Shown here: in pieces, positions 1-8,040 of the stretch
How positions within the stretch are numbered: position 1 is the stretch's first letter
Layout: every line of letters begins with the position of its first letter
Source of the DNA: DAOMNO01 sp035443885
GTDB lineage: Bacteria > Planctomycetota > Phycisphaerae > Phycisphaerales > SM1A02
Length of the DNA stretch: 64,000 nucleotides
Direction of reading: 5' to 3'
Assembly: GCA_035443885.1 (NCBI GenBank)
Contig: DAOMNO010000013.1
Span: 33,698 to 97,697 of the forward strand
Notes under the pieces: generated by a model
Told to the model about the DNA's origin: nothing
Seen by the model: the letters and a program-made list of their open reading frames with translations, nothing else
Databases searched by the model: none
Made by a program: the position numbers and the translations under genes

Positions 1-2
1 TC

Positions 3-500
3 GGCGACCATCTGGACGCGCAGACACGCCGAACTGAAAAACTGGTCGAGTTGATGGAGCGGCTGCCTCAGGCCCTTGATGCGCTGCCCGAAGCGAGCCG
101 CAACAACAGCAGGACGCTCGATCTGCTCAACGAACACTTCGTCCATAGCGAGAAACGCGAACACGCCATGCATGAAACGCTGCGGCGGCTCGGTGAGTCG
201 TCAGGCCATCAAACAGAAGTACTCGGCTTGCTTCAACAGCAGCTTGATGCGGGCTGCCGCGCCAGCGAGCAGATGAGCCAGACCATGACGGGCTTCAATG
301 ATGCGCTCAGCCATCTTGCGACGAACAACGGCCGATCCGCCGAGGTGCTTTCGCGGCTGATGCAGGCGACGGACGAACGCGAATCGCGTCTGGCGGAGAT
401 GATGTCGCGCACGCAGCGATGGATGATCGGCGCGATCATCGGTCTCGGTGTGGTTGCCACCGTTGCCATCATCATCGCGCTGGTTGCGTTCCTGCGTTGA
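3..500 (+). CDS. C-terminal part of a tail-anchored coiled-coil protein (5' end outside window)
   Basis: The reading frame is open from the first bases of the window, so only about 165 C-terminal residues are visible. They are polar and helix-prone with many Glu, Gln, Ala and Leu residues, consistent with a coiled coil. The last 25 residues form one hydrophobic segment (MIGAIIGLGVVATVAIII) ending in FLR, so the protein is probably anchored by its C-terminus with the bulk in the cytoplasm. No catalytic motif is visible. The layout recalls signalling or chemoreceptor-like helical proteins, but without the N-terminus I do not assign a function. Confidence 0.7.
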   Translation, partial: GDHLDAQTRRTEKLVELMERLPQALDALPEASRNNSRTLDLLNEHFVHSEKREHAMHETLRRLGESSGHQTEVLGLLQQQLDAGCRASEQMSQTMTGFNDALSHLATNNGRSAEVLSRLMQATDERESRLAEMMSRTQRWMIGAIIGLGVVATVAIIIALVAFLR

Positions 501-508
501 AACGTCAG

Positions 509-2341
509 CTACACAGGTGTAACGAGGCTCGTCTGATTCAGTCTCGCATACAGTTCACAGCGTTCAAGCAGTTCGCCGTGCGTGCCGATGTCCACCACGC
601 TGCCGCGATCCATCACGATGATGCGGTCCGCGTTGAGCACCGTGGACAGGCGATGGGCGATGATGAGTGCGGTTCGATCTTCACAGAACTCCGTAATCGC
701 TGCATTGATGTGTGCTTCGGATTCCGCGTCGATCTGACTGGTGGCTTCGTCCAGAATGAGGATCGAAGGCTCTCGCATGATCGCACGGGCGATGGCCAGT
801 CGCTGCCTCTGCCCACCTGAAAGTGATGTTCCCTGTTCGAGGATGTTCGCGTCATATCCACCGTCCATCGCGCGGATGAACTCATCGGCGTGAGCGCGTC
901 TGGCTGCGTTGATGACGGCTTCGCGCGTCACACGATCCGCCGGAATGCCAAACGCGATGTTCTCCGCCACTGTCCCGCGGAAGAGAACGGTTTCCTGCGT
1001 AACGACACCGATCTGTTTGCGCAGGCTTGGCAGACTGACTGACGCGACATCGACACCGTCGATGAGCACGCGGCCTGAATCGGGCGCGAGCAATCGCGGA
1101 ATCATGCTGAGCAGTGTCGTCTTGCCGGAACCGTTCGGCCCCACCACTGCGACTCGCTCGCTGTGCGCGATGCGGAAGCTCACGCTGCTCAGCGCGGGCT
1201 GCATGGCGCCGGGATACGTGAAGCTCACGCCGTCCAGTTCGATCGATTCATGATGGCGGGGCAATGCGGGCCGTGTGTCGCTTGCCTGTTCTTCCGGCTT
1301 GACATCGCGCAGCTCAAGCAGCCGCTCCGCCGGTGCGGATGCTGCGTGAATCTCGTTGACCAGCCCAGCCAACGGCCTGAACGAAGCGCCCGCAACCGCA
1401 AGCGCACCGAGTGTGAGGAAGAACAGCTCCGCTGCGAGATCACCCGCGAGAATCATGCGTACAGCGATGATCGCCAGAATGCCCACGATGAAGACGGAGA
1501 GTGTTTCGACCAGAGGGCCGGAAACGGCCTTCGCTGTCCGCACGCGAAGCTCCTGCTTCACGACTTGCTTATTGACTTCCGCGAATTTTTCGGCGGTCTG
1601 CTTTTCGCCGGTGTTGGCCTTCACCGCTCGCACACCCTGCAGCGCTTCAGTCGCGATATGAAGGAGTTGAGCCTGTGCCTGCAGCGCACCGCTCGTGCCG
1701 CGACGAATCCGCTTGCCCGTCTTGCGGAGAATCGTCGCCATCAGCGGCACGACGACCACGGCCATCAGCGTAAGCGTAGGATGCAGAATCAGCGCGACAA
1801 CAAACGCACCGGTCCCCTTCGCCACCTGTGAAACCGCCTTGCTGGTGAGCGCGACGAAACCATTCTGGAGTTCTGCTGTATCGCGAATGATGCGAGCGAC
1901 AAGCTGCGATGGACCTCGCTGAAAGACTTCGAGAATCGGCATGCTGACGACATTGCCGAACGTCTCATCGCGTATTGCAGCGACCGTTTTCGTGCTGAGT
2001 GTCTGGCTCAGGTATTGATGCAGGAAGTTGAAGGTCGCGCCGATGATGGTGAGCACAAAGAGCGCGGCGAAGAGGAAGAGCACCCCGCGAAATGGATCGC
2101 TTGGCAGCGCATCGACCACGAACTGCGGAATCGACACCCAGCCGTTCTTCTCGTTGAACTCAATCACCATCTGCGGCAGAGATTTCGCGTCTTCTTCTGC
2201 GAGGACTGTGCGCAGAATCGGCAGCAAGCCGAGCAGCCCCGTGCCGAGCGCGGCCCCTGAAAGCGCCGCGAAGATGACCGCCAGAATCAGCATCAGCCGA
2301 TGGCGCAACAGTTCGCGAGCGAGTTTCCAGAAGGGAGACAT
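509..2341 (-). CDS. ABC exporter, fused membrane and ATPase domains (MsbA/lipid exporter-like)
   Basis: This 610-residue half-transporter couples ATP hydrolysis to export of a lipid, peptide or drug; the substrate cannot be told from sequence. Residues 15 to about 330 form the six-helix membrane domain. The nucleotide-binding domain follows, with Walker A GPNGSGKTT near 401-409, Q-loop TQET near 448, signature LSGGQRQR near 507, Walker B ILILDEATS near 527 and the H-loop IIAHRLST near 565. All catalytic motifs are intact. Such proteins act as homodimers in the inner membrane. It lies downstream of aroA on the same strand, separated by a 77-base gap that contains a heptamer repeat. Confidence 0.92.
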   Translation of the reverse strand: MSPFWKLARELLRHRLMLILAVIFAALSGAALGTGLLGLLPILRTVLAEEDAKSLPQMVIEFNEKNGWVSIPQFVVDALPSDPFRGVLFLFAALFVLTIIGATFNFLHQYLSQTLSTKTVAAIRDETFGNVVSMPILEVFQRGPSQLVARIIRDTAELQNGFVALTSKAVSQVAKGTGAFVVALILHPTLTLMAVVVVPLMATILRKTGKRIRRGTSGALQAQAQLLHIATEALQGVRAVKANTGEKQTAEKFAEVNKQVVKQELRVRTAKAVSGPLVETLSVFIVGILAIIAVRMILAGDLAAELFFLTLGALAVAGASFRPLAGLVNEIHAASAPAERLLELRDVKPEEQASDTRPALPRHHESIELDGVSFTYPGAMQPALSSVSFRIAHSERVAVVGPNGSGKTTLLSMIPRLLAPDSGRVLIDGVDVASVSLPSLRKQIGVVTQETVLFRGTVAENIAFGIPADRVTREAVINAARRAHADEFIRAMDGGYDANILEQGTSLSGGQRQRLAIARAIMREPSILILDEATSQIDAESEAHINAAITEFCEDRTALIIAHRLSTVLNADRIIVMDRGSVVDIGTHGELLERCELYARLNQTSLVTPV

Positions 2342-2351
2342 GGGAAGAGAG

Positions 2352-2400
2352 GTCGGTTGTCAGGGGTCAGAGTTCAGAGATCAGCGGTCAGTGGCAGGCG
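2352..2400. repeat. Degenerate 7-bp tandem repeat (NTCAGNG)n
   Basis: About seven consecutive heptamers fill the gap between aroA and the ABC transporter. The units read GTCGGTT, GTCAGGG, GTCAGAG, TTCAGAG, ATCAGCG, GTCAGTG and GCAGGCG, with a TCAG core kept in five of them. A related, more decayed array lies near 41.84 kb. Confidence 0.6.
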
Positions 2401-2418
2401 CAGAACGTTGTTCGTTTC

Positions 2419-3789
2419 TTACGTTCCACTCCCATACAGTTTGGCAAAATCTTTCCAGAACGTCGGGTAGCTTTTGGCGACGCATTTCGGGTTCCGAATG
2501 GCAAGGCCCGGCCTCACCAACCCCAGAATAGCGAAGCTCATCGCCATCCGGTGGTCGTTGTAGGTTTCAATGACAATTGACCGCGTGGCACCGGCATCCT
2601 GCCCGTGCGCCGCCAGCCTGGGTGGGGTAATCGTGATCGAATCGTCCGTCGTCTCGACAACGCAGCCGACCTTGCGCAATTCCGTCGCGAGAGCCGCGAT
2701 ACGGTCGGTCTCCTTCACACGCAGGGTGTGCAGTCCGGTGAGTCTTGACAATCCCGGCGCATGAGCTGCCGCAACGGCGAGCGCCATTGCCCCATCCGGA
2801 AAAAAGCGAGCGTCTTCGTGGATCGGCTTCAATGTCGATCTTCCGATCGGCCACGTCACATGCTGATGCAGCGTCTCAGCCCTGAAGTCGTCGCACCACG
2901 CCTTCGTATCCAAGGCGCGGATGACCTGATTGTCTGGCTGCATCGAACTGCGCGGCAGTCCCCGGATCGCCACTCGTGAATTCGCCAAGGCCGCTGCGAC
3001 AAGAAAATATGCGGCGCTGCTGGCGTCTGGTTGTACCACATGCGGTGCGCCATGAACACGGAACGCCCCGACTTCCACTCGATCATCGTCGATGTCGTCG
3101 ATCTGGCCGAGCGCCTCGTTCTCCCATGAGACGAGAACGCTCAGCGTAAGACTGATGTACGACCTGCTCGTCGGCACCTCGTCAAATCGAATGTGAACGC
3201 CTTTCTCCAGCCACGGCGCGATCAGCATCACCGCCGAGATGAACTGACTGCTTGCGGTCTTGCCTACGCGCAGCTCGCCGCCCTTGAACGCTTCACTCGG
3301 CACCACACGCACAGGCAGCCGCCCTTCCTCTTCCACATATTCAATCCGTGCGCCCAACTGCCGCAGCATCTCCACGCCTTCCGCGATCGGCCTTTCGCGC
3401 ATGCGCTTCGAACCGTCCACGATCACCGGCTCCGCTGCGAGGCAGGCGCACGCGATCATAAACCGCGTCGGCGTGCCGCCGTCGCCGAGGTTCACCGAGC
3501 CGCCGCGCGGAAATCGACCGCTGACGCCTTTGATGAACACATCGTCGCCTTCCCACCGCGCTTCCGCGCCGAGCGTACACAGCGCGTTCAGCAGCGCATC
3601 CGTGTCCTCGGCGCGCAGCGGGCGAATGATCTTCGACTCCCCCTCCGCCAACGCCGCCAGCACATACGCGCGATTGGTGATGCTCTTGCTCCCCGGCGGC
3701 GTGATCGTTACATCAAACGGCTTCTCCAGCGGCACAATCGGCAGCGGGTCAGGCAGTTCATCAAGCGGCAGCGTGTAATCGATCATCAT
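2419..3789 (-). CDS. aroA: 3-phosphoshikimate 1-carboxyvinyltransferase (EPSP synthase)
   Basis: The enzyme transfers the enolpyruvyl group of PEP to shikimate-3-phosphate, the sixth step of chorismate synthesis in the cytoplasm. The 456 residues match the usual length plus a short N-terminal extension. Visible family motifs are PPGSKSITNR at 31-40, LGDGGTPTRFMIA with the nearby KRMRERPI, the DARFFPDGA segment and VKETDRI towards the C-terminus. The start is one of two adjacent ATG codons and lies immediately beside the arm of an inverted-repeat element, so the promoter may be inside or beyond that element. No other shikimate gene is nearby. Confidence 0.96.
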   Translation of the reverse strand: MMIDYTLPLDELPDPLPIVPLEKPFDVTITPPGSKSITNRAYVLAALAEGESKIIRPLRAEDTDALLNALCTLGAEARWEGDDVFIKGVSGRFPRGGSVNLGDGGTPTRFMIACACLAAEPVIVDGSKRMRERPIAEGVEMLRQLGARIEYVEEEGRLPVRVVPSEAFKGGELRVGKTASSQFISAVMLIAPWLEKGVHIRFDEVPTSRSYISLTLSVLVSWENEALGQIDDIDDDRVEVGAFRVHGAPHVVQPDASSAAYFLVAAALANSRVAIRGLPRSSMQPDNQVIRALDTKAWCDDFRAETLHQHVTWPIGRSTLKPIHEDARFFPDGAMALAVAAAHAPGLSRLTGLHTLRVKETDRIAALATELRKVGCVVETTDDSITITPPRLAAHGQDAGATRSIVIETYNDHRMAMSFAILGLVRPGLAIRNPKCVAKSYPTFWKDFAKLYGSGT

Positions 3790-3790
3790 T

Positions 3791-3932
3791 CATTCACCGC
3801 GGAGCACGCAGAGATCGCGGAGGAAAACTCAAGGTGCGCAACGCAAGCCAGGAAAACAACGCAGACGCTGTTGAGGATCGACATCCTGATCCACATATCG
3901 CTCCGCGCACTCTGCGGTCTCCGCGGTTCATT
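3791..3932. repeat. 142-bp inverted-repeat element between aroA and the GroES-like gene
   Basis: The left arm at 3791-3822 and the reverse complement of the right arm at 3901-3932 agree at about 25 of 32 positions. Shared blocks are ACCGCGGAG, CGCAGAG and CGCGGAG. The left arm starts right after the aroA start codon and the right arm covers the stop codon of the GroES-like gene. It resembles the dispersed CGCGGAGACGCAGAG-type repeats of many environmental bacterial genomes. No transposase is encoded, so a MITE- or REP-like element is the best description. Confidence 0.6.
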
Positions 3933-4248
3933 CTGCTCGACGAAACACCGCCACCACATCCTCAATCGGGATGACGAACAACCGATTGTCGCCCTCAAAG
4001 TCAACCGGTATGGCGTGCTTCGGATTGAACAGCACGCGGTCGTACTGCCGGATTGGATAGTTCGCATCGTTCTCCACCTCGCGGCTCACCGCGACGATGC
4101 GGCCCGTCAACGTGGGAATCTCGATCTTGTCCGGCAGGTGCAGCCCGGCCTTCGTCTGCTTCTTGTCTTCATCCTTGCGAAGCAGCACGCGCTTGCCGAT
4201 CGGCTCGACCGTCTCAAGTGACTTTGCAGTAGGTTTGGGTGTGGCCAT
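3928..4248 (-). CDS. GroES-like (Cpn10) co-chaperonin, orphan copy
   Basis: The 106-residue product fits the Cpn10 beta-barrel: PIGKRVLLRKDE at the start, TLTGRIVAVS in the middle, a YDRVLFNP segment and a C-terminal FVIPIEDVVAVF strand. Cpn10 rings cap GroEL during protein folding. Two features are odd: the mobile-loop region KQTKAGLHLPDK is short and lacks the usual GGI-V/L pattern, and no groEL is nearby. It may be a second, specialised GroES homologue. The last codons lie in the right arm of the inverted repeat. A TATGAT hexamer eight bases before the ATG suggests a leaderless mRNA. Confidence 0.75.
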   Translation of the reverse strand: MATPKPTAKSLETVEPIGKRVLLRKDEDKKQTKAGLHLPDKIEIPTLTGRIVAVSREVENDANYPIRQYDRVLFNPKHAIPVDFEGDNRLFVIPIEDVVAVFRRAE

Positions 4249-4256
4249 GCGCGAAC

Positions 4257-4262
4257 ATCATA
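4257..4262 (-). promoter_or_regulatory. -10-like hexamer TATGAT, 8 bases before the GroES-like ATG
   Basis: On the minus strand the order is TATGAT, eight bases, ATG. A -10 box here would start transcription at or just before the start codon. There is no Shine-Dalgarno sequence in the space. No convincing -35 box is seen. Confidence 0.4.
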
Positions 4263-4314
4263 GAGCAATGAAGGCGGGAGCGCGACTGCCCCCAACCTCT
4301 CATGCCTCATCGCG

Positions 4315-6696
4315 CTATTCGACCCGTTCGAGTTTGGCATACTCCAGAATCAGCGTCTTCGTACCTGCGGTGCGGAAGTTGACTCGCACGCTTGTCCCAC
4401 CCGCACGTGGTGTGAGGCCTTCCACGCGCCCGACGCCGAATTTGGGATGTCTAACGAGTGTGCCGACAGGAAACGCGCCGGACGCTCCACCGCTCGAACG
4501 CCCGCGCGTCCACACGTCATACTCGCCGCCCATCGGCGCACCGAACTCATCCTTCTTCCGGCCGAAGGTCGAGCCGAACGCCTCACGGCCGCTGCGCGAG
4601 CCGAAGTCGTCATCGTCATCCGCGCCGGCTTGATCGGACACGATCACATTCGCGGCGGGAAGCTCGCGTAAAAACTGGCTCGGCACGGTTCGCTCAGCGA
4701 TGCCTCGATGCGTGCGACGCGACGCGGATGTCATCAATAAATGCCGCTTTGCGCGCGTCATGCCCACGAAGCATAGTCGCCGCTCTTCTTCGAGTTCCAT
4801 CGGGCTGGTTGCAGCGCGCGAGTGAGGCAGCAATCCCTCTTCCAGCCCGGCCATGGCGATCACCTCAAACTCCAATCCCTTCGCCGCGTGCAGCGTCATG
4901 AGTGTTACCGCGCCGTTCTGCGGATCGATCGCATCCGCGTCGCTCACCAGCGCAACGCCTTCCAGATACGCCGTCAATGTCGTCAGCAGCGAAGCCTCGC
5001 GTCCATCGTCCAGAATCGGCGGCGCAAACTCCGCCGCTGCGGATACAAGCTCTTCCAGATTGTCCAGCCGTTCGCGCTCCTCTTCCACTGTCGAGTTGCG
5101 ATACAGCGCTTCCATGCCGGACTCGCGAATGACTCGCTCGACAAGTTCCGCCAGCGTGCCATTGCCGCTATTGGTTGCAGCGCGCGCCACAAGCAAATCA
5201 CCCTCGCCGATGGGCGTTTCCACATTCGCACCCGCGAACACGCGCCACGCCTGCACGGTGGAGACAAACTTCTTCACGGCGCTCACCGCGCGCCCGCTCA
5301 ATCCTTCCATTTCGCCCACCCGATGCAGAGCCTCGAACAGCGAAAGTTGTCTGCGAAGGGCAAACATTTCGATCTTGTCCAGCGTCGTGTCGCCGATGCC
5401 GCGTGCGGGCGTGTTGATAATCCGCCGCAAGGAGACCTCATCGTTCGGGTTCGCAATGAACCGTAGATACGCGAGCGAGTCCTTGATTTCCTTGCGCTCA
5501 TAGAACGCCGTGCCACGCGCAATGACATACGGAATCTGCGCATCACGAAACGCCTCTTCCAGCACGCGGCTGAGGGAGTTGACGCGATACAGCACCGCCA
5601 TGTCCTTCCAGGCTCGCACCCCACCACTGCCTCCATCTGCTGCCTTGCCTTCCTCGTGATGCCGCCTGAACGCATCGACGATCAGACCCGCTTCGTGGTG
5701 CTCATCGCGACAATACACGACCTGCGGCTTCTCGCCTTCGCCCAGCTCCGTGAAAAGCCGCTTGTTCTTCCGCTGCGTGTTGTTGCGGATGAGCGCATCG
5801 GATGCTGCGACGATGTGCGCTGTGGAGCGGAAGTTCTGGCCCAGCGCGATCGTCTTTGCACTGGGGTAATGCGTCTCGAACTCCATGATGTTGCGGATGT
5901 CCGCACCGCGCCACGCATAGATCGACTGGTCGGGATCACCCACGACGCACACATTGCGATGCGATGATGCCAATGCGTGCGCGATGACGAACTGCGCGTG
6001 GTTCGTGTCCTGATATTCGTCGATGAGAAGATACTGATACCGCTCCTGCAGCTCCTGCCGCACCGTCTGCTGCTCGCGCAGCATCTTCGCCGTGATGACA
6101 AGCAGATCATCGAAATCGACTGCATTGTTCGCTTTCAGCACCTTCTCATACTGCTCGAATGCACGCGCGACGGAGCGCGAATAGAAGTCGCCCGCATGAC
6201 CTGCGTACATCTTCGCATCCATGAGCTGGTTCTTCGCATTACTGATCGCGCTCGCCACACTGGCGGGCGTCCAGTTCTTCGAGTCCAGCCCCGCTGCTTT
6301 CAGCGATTGCTTGATGGCATCGCGCTGATCCGCCGTATCGTAGATCGTGTAGTTCTCCTGCAAGCCTGCTGCGGTGGCGTACCGGCGCAGCAAGCGCGCA
6401 CAGAAGGAATGAAACGTCGCCACCGTCAAGCCGCGCACACCCGGCAGATCACCCGGCAACTGGCGCAGAATGCGCTCTCGCATTTCACCTGCTGCTTTGT
6501 TGGTGAACGTGAGCGCGAGTATCTGCCACGGCGGAATGCCCTGCGCGATGAGATGCGCGATTCGTCGCGTAACCACCGTCGTCTTGCCCGAACCCGGTCC
6601 CGCCAGCACGAGCAACGGCCCATCCACGTGCGCCACCGCTTCCCGCTGCGGCTCCGTCAGGCCTTCAAATAACGTGTCGAGATCGAGTTTGGGCAT
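4315..6696 (-). CDS. uvrD: ATP-dependent DNA helicase of the UvrD/PcrA family
   Basis: This superfamily 1A 3'-5' helicase (793 residues from this start) unwinds DNA in nucleotide excision and mismatch repair and clears stalled forks. Visible motifs: LTEPQREA (Q-motif), AGPGSGKTT at 32-40 (Walker A), DEYQDTN (Walker B), GDPDQSIYAWRGA, QNFRST, TLHAAKGLEFE and VGMTRAKRH. A C-terminal Tudor-like segment (VRHPKFGVGRVEG) is the part that contacts RNA polymerase in PcrA. The frame continues upstream to an ATG at 6768, but a TACACT -10-like box overlaps that stretch and the family homology begins at MPKLDLDTLFEGL, so 6696 is preferred. PcrA and UvrD cannot be separated from sequence alone. Confidence 0.93.
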   Translation of the reverse strand: MPKLDLDTLFEGLTEPQREAVAHVDGPLLVLAGPGSGKTTVVTRRIAHLIAQGIPPWQILALTFTNKAAGEMRERILRQLPGDLPGVRGLTVATFHSFCARLLRRYATAAGLQENYTIYDTADQRDAIKQSLKAAGLDSKNWTPASVASAISNAKNQLMDAKMYAGHAGDFYSRSVARAFEQYEKVLKANNAVDFDDLLVITAKMLREQQTVRQELQERYQYLLIDEYQDTNHAQFVIAHALASSHRNVCVVGDPDQSIYAWRGADIRNIMEFETHYPSAKTIALGQNFRSTAHIVAASDALIRNNTQRKNKRLFTELGEGEKPQVVYCRDEHHEAGLIVDAFRRHHEEGKAADGGSGGVRAWKDMAVLYRVNSLSRVLEEAFRDAQIPYVIARGTAFYERKEIKDSLAYLRFIANPNDEVSLRRIINTPARGIGDTTLDKIEMFALRRQLSLFEALHRVGEMEGLSGRAVSAVKKFVSTVQAWRVFAGANVETPIGEGDLLVARAATNSGNGTLAELVERVIRESGMEALYRNSTVEEERERLDNLEELVSAAAEFAPPILDDGREASLLTTLTAYLEGVALVSDADAIDPQNGAVTLMTLHAAKGLEFEVIAMAGLEEGLLPHSRAATSPMELEEERRLCFVGMTRAKRHLLMTSASRRTHRGIAERTVPSQFLRELPAANVIVSDQAGADDDDDFGSRSGREAFGSTFGRKKDEFGAPMGGEYDVWTRGRSSGGASGAFPVGTLVRHPKFGVGRVEGLTPRAGGTSVRVNFRTAGTKTLILEYAKLERVE

Positions 6697-7164
6697 AAAG
6701 AGCGGGTGCACGATGCGGGCGAAAAAGGCCGCGGACTGCGGCGAAGCGGCGCAGTGTACCCGCATCACGCTCGATGTACGGTCCGAGAACTACCAACCGT
6801 GGCCAGATCGCCCGAATACCCCCAATATCCTGTGTTGACGACAGATTGAGACAGGTTATCCCCACAACACCTAGCCAGAATCACGAATACGAACGGTCGG
6901 CTATCTTCCCTAAACCACCATGCTGCAACGCCTTAGAGATCGGTTCCAAAAAAACTACATTCTGTGGCACTGAATACTTGCAGTCCCAACATGTAGTGGT
7001 ACGATCCTCAGTTGTGCTTGGTTTCGGTTCACATGGTGTCGCGGCTGGGTTACTTCACCTCTGGCAGACGCACACCGGGAACCTCCCTCGACCATGGATG
7101 GTCGCACGAAAAGTCGCTCCACGGGACCAGGACGTCTCGGGGAGCCAAAGACGGGAAGGCAGCT
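6697..7164. other. Non-coding gap upstream of dcd
   Basis: No supported gene is seen in these 468 bases. A TTGACG (6835-6840) and TATCCC (6857-6862) pair, 16 bases apart, is a weak promoter candidate for dcd. TTGCAG and TACGAT near 6980-7006 are another. A perfect short hairpin (CGACCAT-GG-ATGGTCG) lies at 7089-7104 in the probable dcd leader. No riboswitch or tRNA is recognisable. Confidence 0.4.
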
Positions 7165-7734
7165 ATGGCCGTACTGTGCGATACACAAATCCGAGAGCTG
7201 ATCGGCATCGAGCCGTTTCAGGAGAACGAAAAACGACCCGGCCGCGTGTCGTGGGGCGTCTCGTCCTACGGCTACGACGTGCGCGTGGGCACCAAGTTCA
7301 AGGTGTTCACCAACGCCACCTCAGGCGGCGCGGCCATCGTCGATCCCAAAAAGTTCTCCGAAGACCTCTTCATTGAGATCGACACCGCGAACACCGGCAA
7401 GGACCACATCGTGATCCCGCCCAACTCCTTCGCGCTCTGCGAAACCGTCGAAGTCTTCTCCATCCCGCGCGATGTGCTCGCCATCTGCGTGGGCAAGTCC
7501 ACCTACGCCCGCTGCGGCATCATCGTGAACGTTACGCCGCTCGAACCCGAATGGCGCGGCAAGGTGACGATCGAAATCAGCAACACCACACCGCTGCCCG
7601 CCAAAATCTACGCCAACGAAGGTATCGCGCAGATGGTGTTCATCAAAGCCGACCGCGTGTGCGCGGTGAGCTACGCGGACAAGGGCGGGAAGTATCAGGA
7701 TCAGGTTGGGTTGACGTTGCCGAAGGTGGATTGA
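7165..7734 (+). CDS. dcd: dCTP deaminase
   Basis: Dcd deaminates dCTP to dUTP, the main bacterial route towards dTTP. The 189 residues match the family length. Recognisable motifs are SSYGYDVRVG, the KSTYARCGI nucleotide-binding segment, and TPLEPEWRGKVTIEISNT, which holds the catalytic Glu. The frame runs upstream to an ATG at 7012, but MAVLCDTQIREL is the family N-terminus. The next gene on this strand is the ribonucleotide reductase nrdJ, so two deoxynucleotide supply genes are near each other although a 306-base gap separates them. Confidence 0.94.
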   Translation: MAVLCDTQIRELIGIEPFQENEKRPGRVSWGVSSYGYDVRVGTKFKVFTNATSGGAAIVDPKKFSEDLFIEIDTANTGKDHIVIPPNSFALCETVEVFSIPRDVLAICVGKSTYARCGIIVNVTPLEPEWRGKVTIEISNTTPLPAKIYANEGIAQMVFIKADRVCAVSYADKGGKYQDQVGLTLPKVD

Positions 7735-7866
7735 CTTCGTTGTCAATACGCGGAGACGAACCATGGCACTCGATAATTTCAGACTCCAAAACAGTGCTTT
7801 GGACTCATCTTGGTCGCTTCCGCTCAGCCAGTATCCCAAGCGTATTCACTGCGTGCAATAGGAAAT

Positions 7867-7980
7867 ATGGTGTTCCGCATCACCTCCGAAGACAACCGGC
7901 CGAAAGAGCTTTGCCCAGCATGCGAGTATTCGCTGCATGGCTGCAACACATCTTCCGGTATCTGTCCTGAATGCGGTTAG
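7867..7980 (+). CDS. Short zinc-ribbon peptide or gene remnant (CPxCxY...CPECG)
   Basis: A 37-codon frame ends with CPACEYSLHG...GICPECG, the paired-cysteine signature that begins many planctomycete proteins, where it is usually followed by membrane segments. Here a stop codon follows the second CPECG directly. The frame is open back to 7777 and a TTG at 7810 could also start it. It is either a very small zinc-binding protein or the surviving 5' end of a larger gene whose rest is lost. No function is proposed. Confidence 0.35.
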   Translation: MVFRITSEDNRPKELCPACEYSLHGCNTSSGICPECG

Positions 7981-8040
7981 GCGTACACACAAGATACCCT
8001 GCTTCGTGCAACACGATCAAAGCGGCGACAGGAATAGACA

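Noticed and set aside
3193..4221. Long plus-strand frame (342 codons) across aroA and the GroES-like gene
   Set aside because: Antisense shadow of two well-identified genes, typical of GC-rich DNA.
6851..6870. DnaA-box-like TTATCCCCAC and a possible replication origin
   Set aside because: One mismatch from the consensus, single copy, no dnaA, dnaN or AT-rich unwinding region nearby.
7735..8040. Cobalamin riboswitch upstream of the B12-dependent nrdJ
   Set aside because: No B12-box-like GCCACTG core or matching stems were found in the gap.
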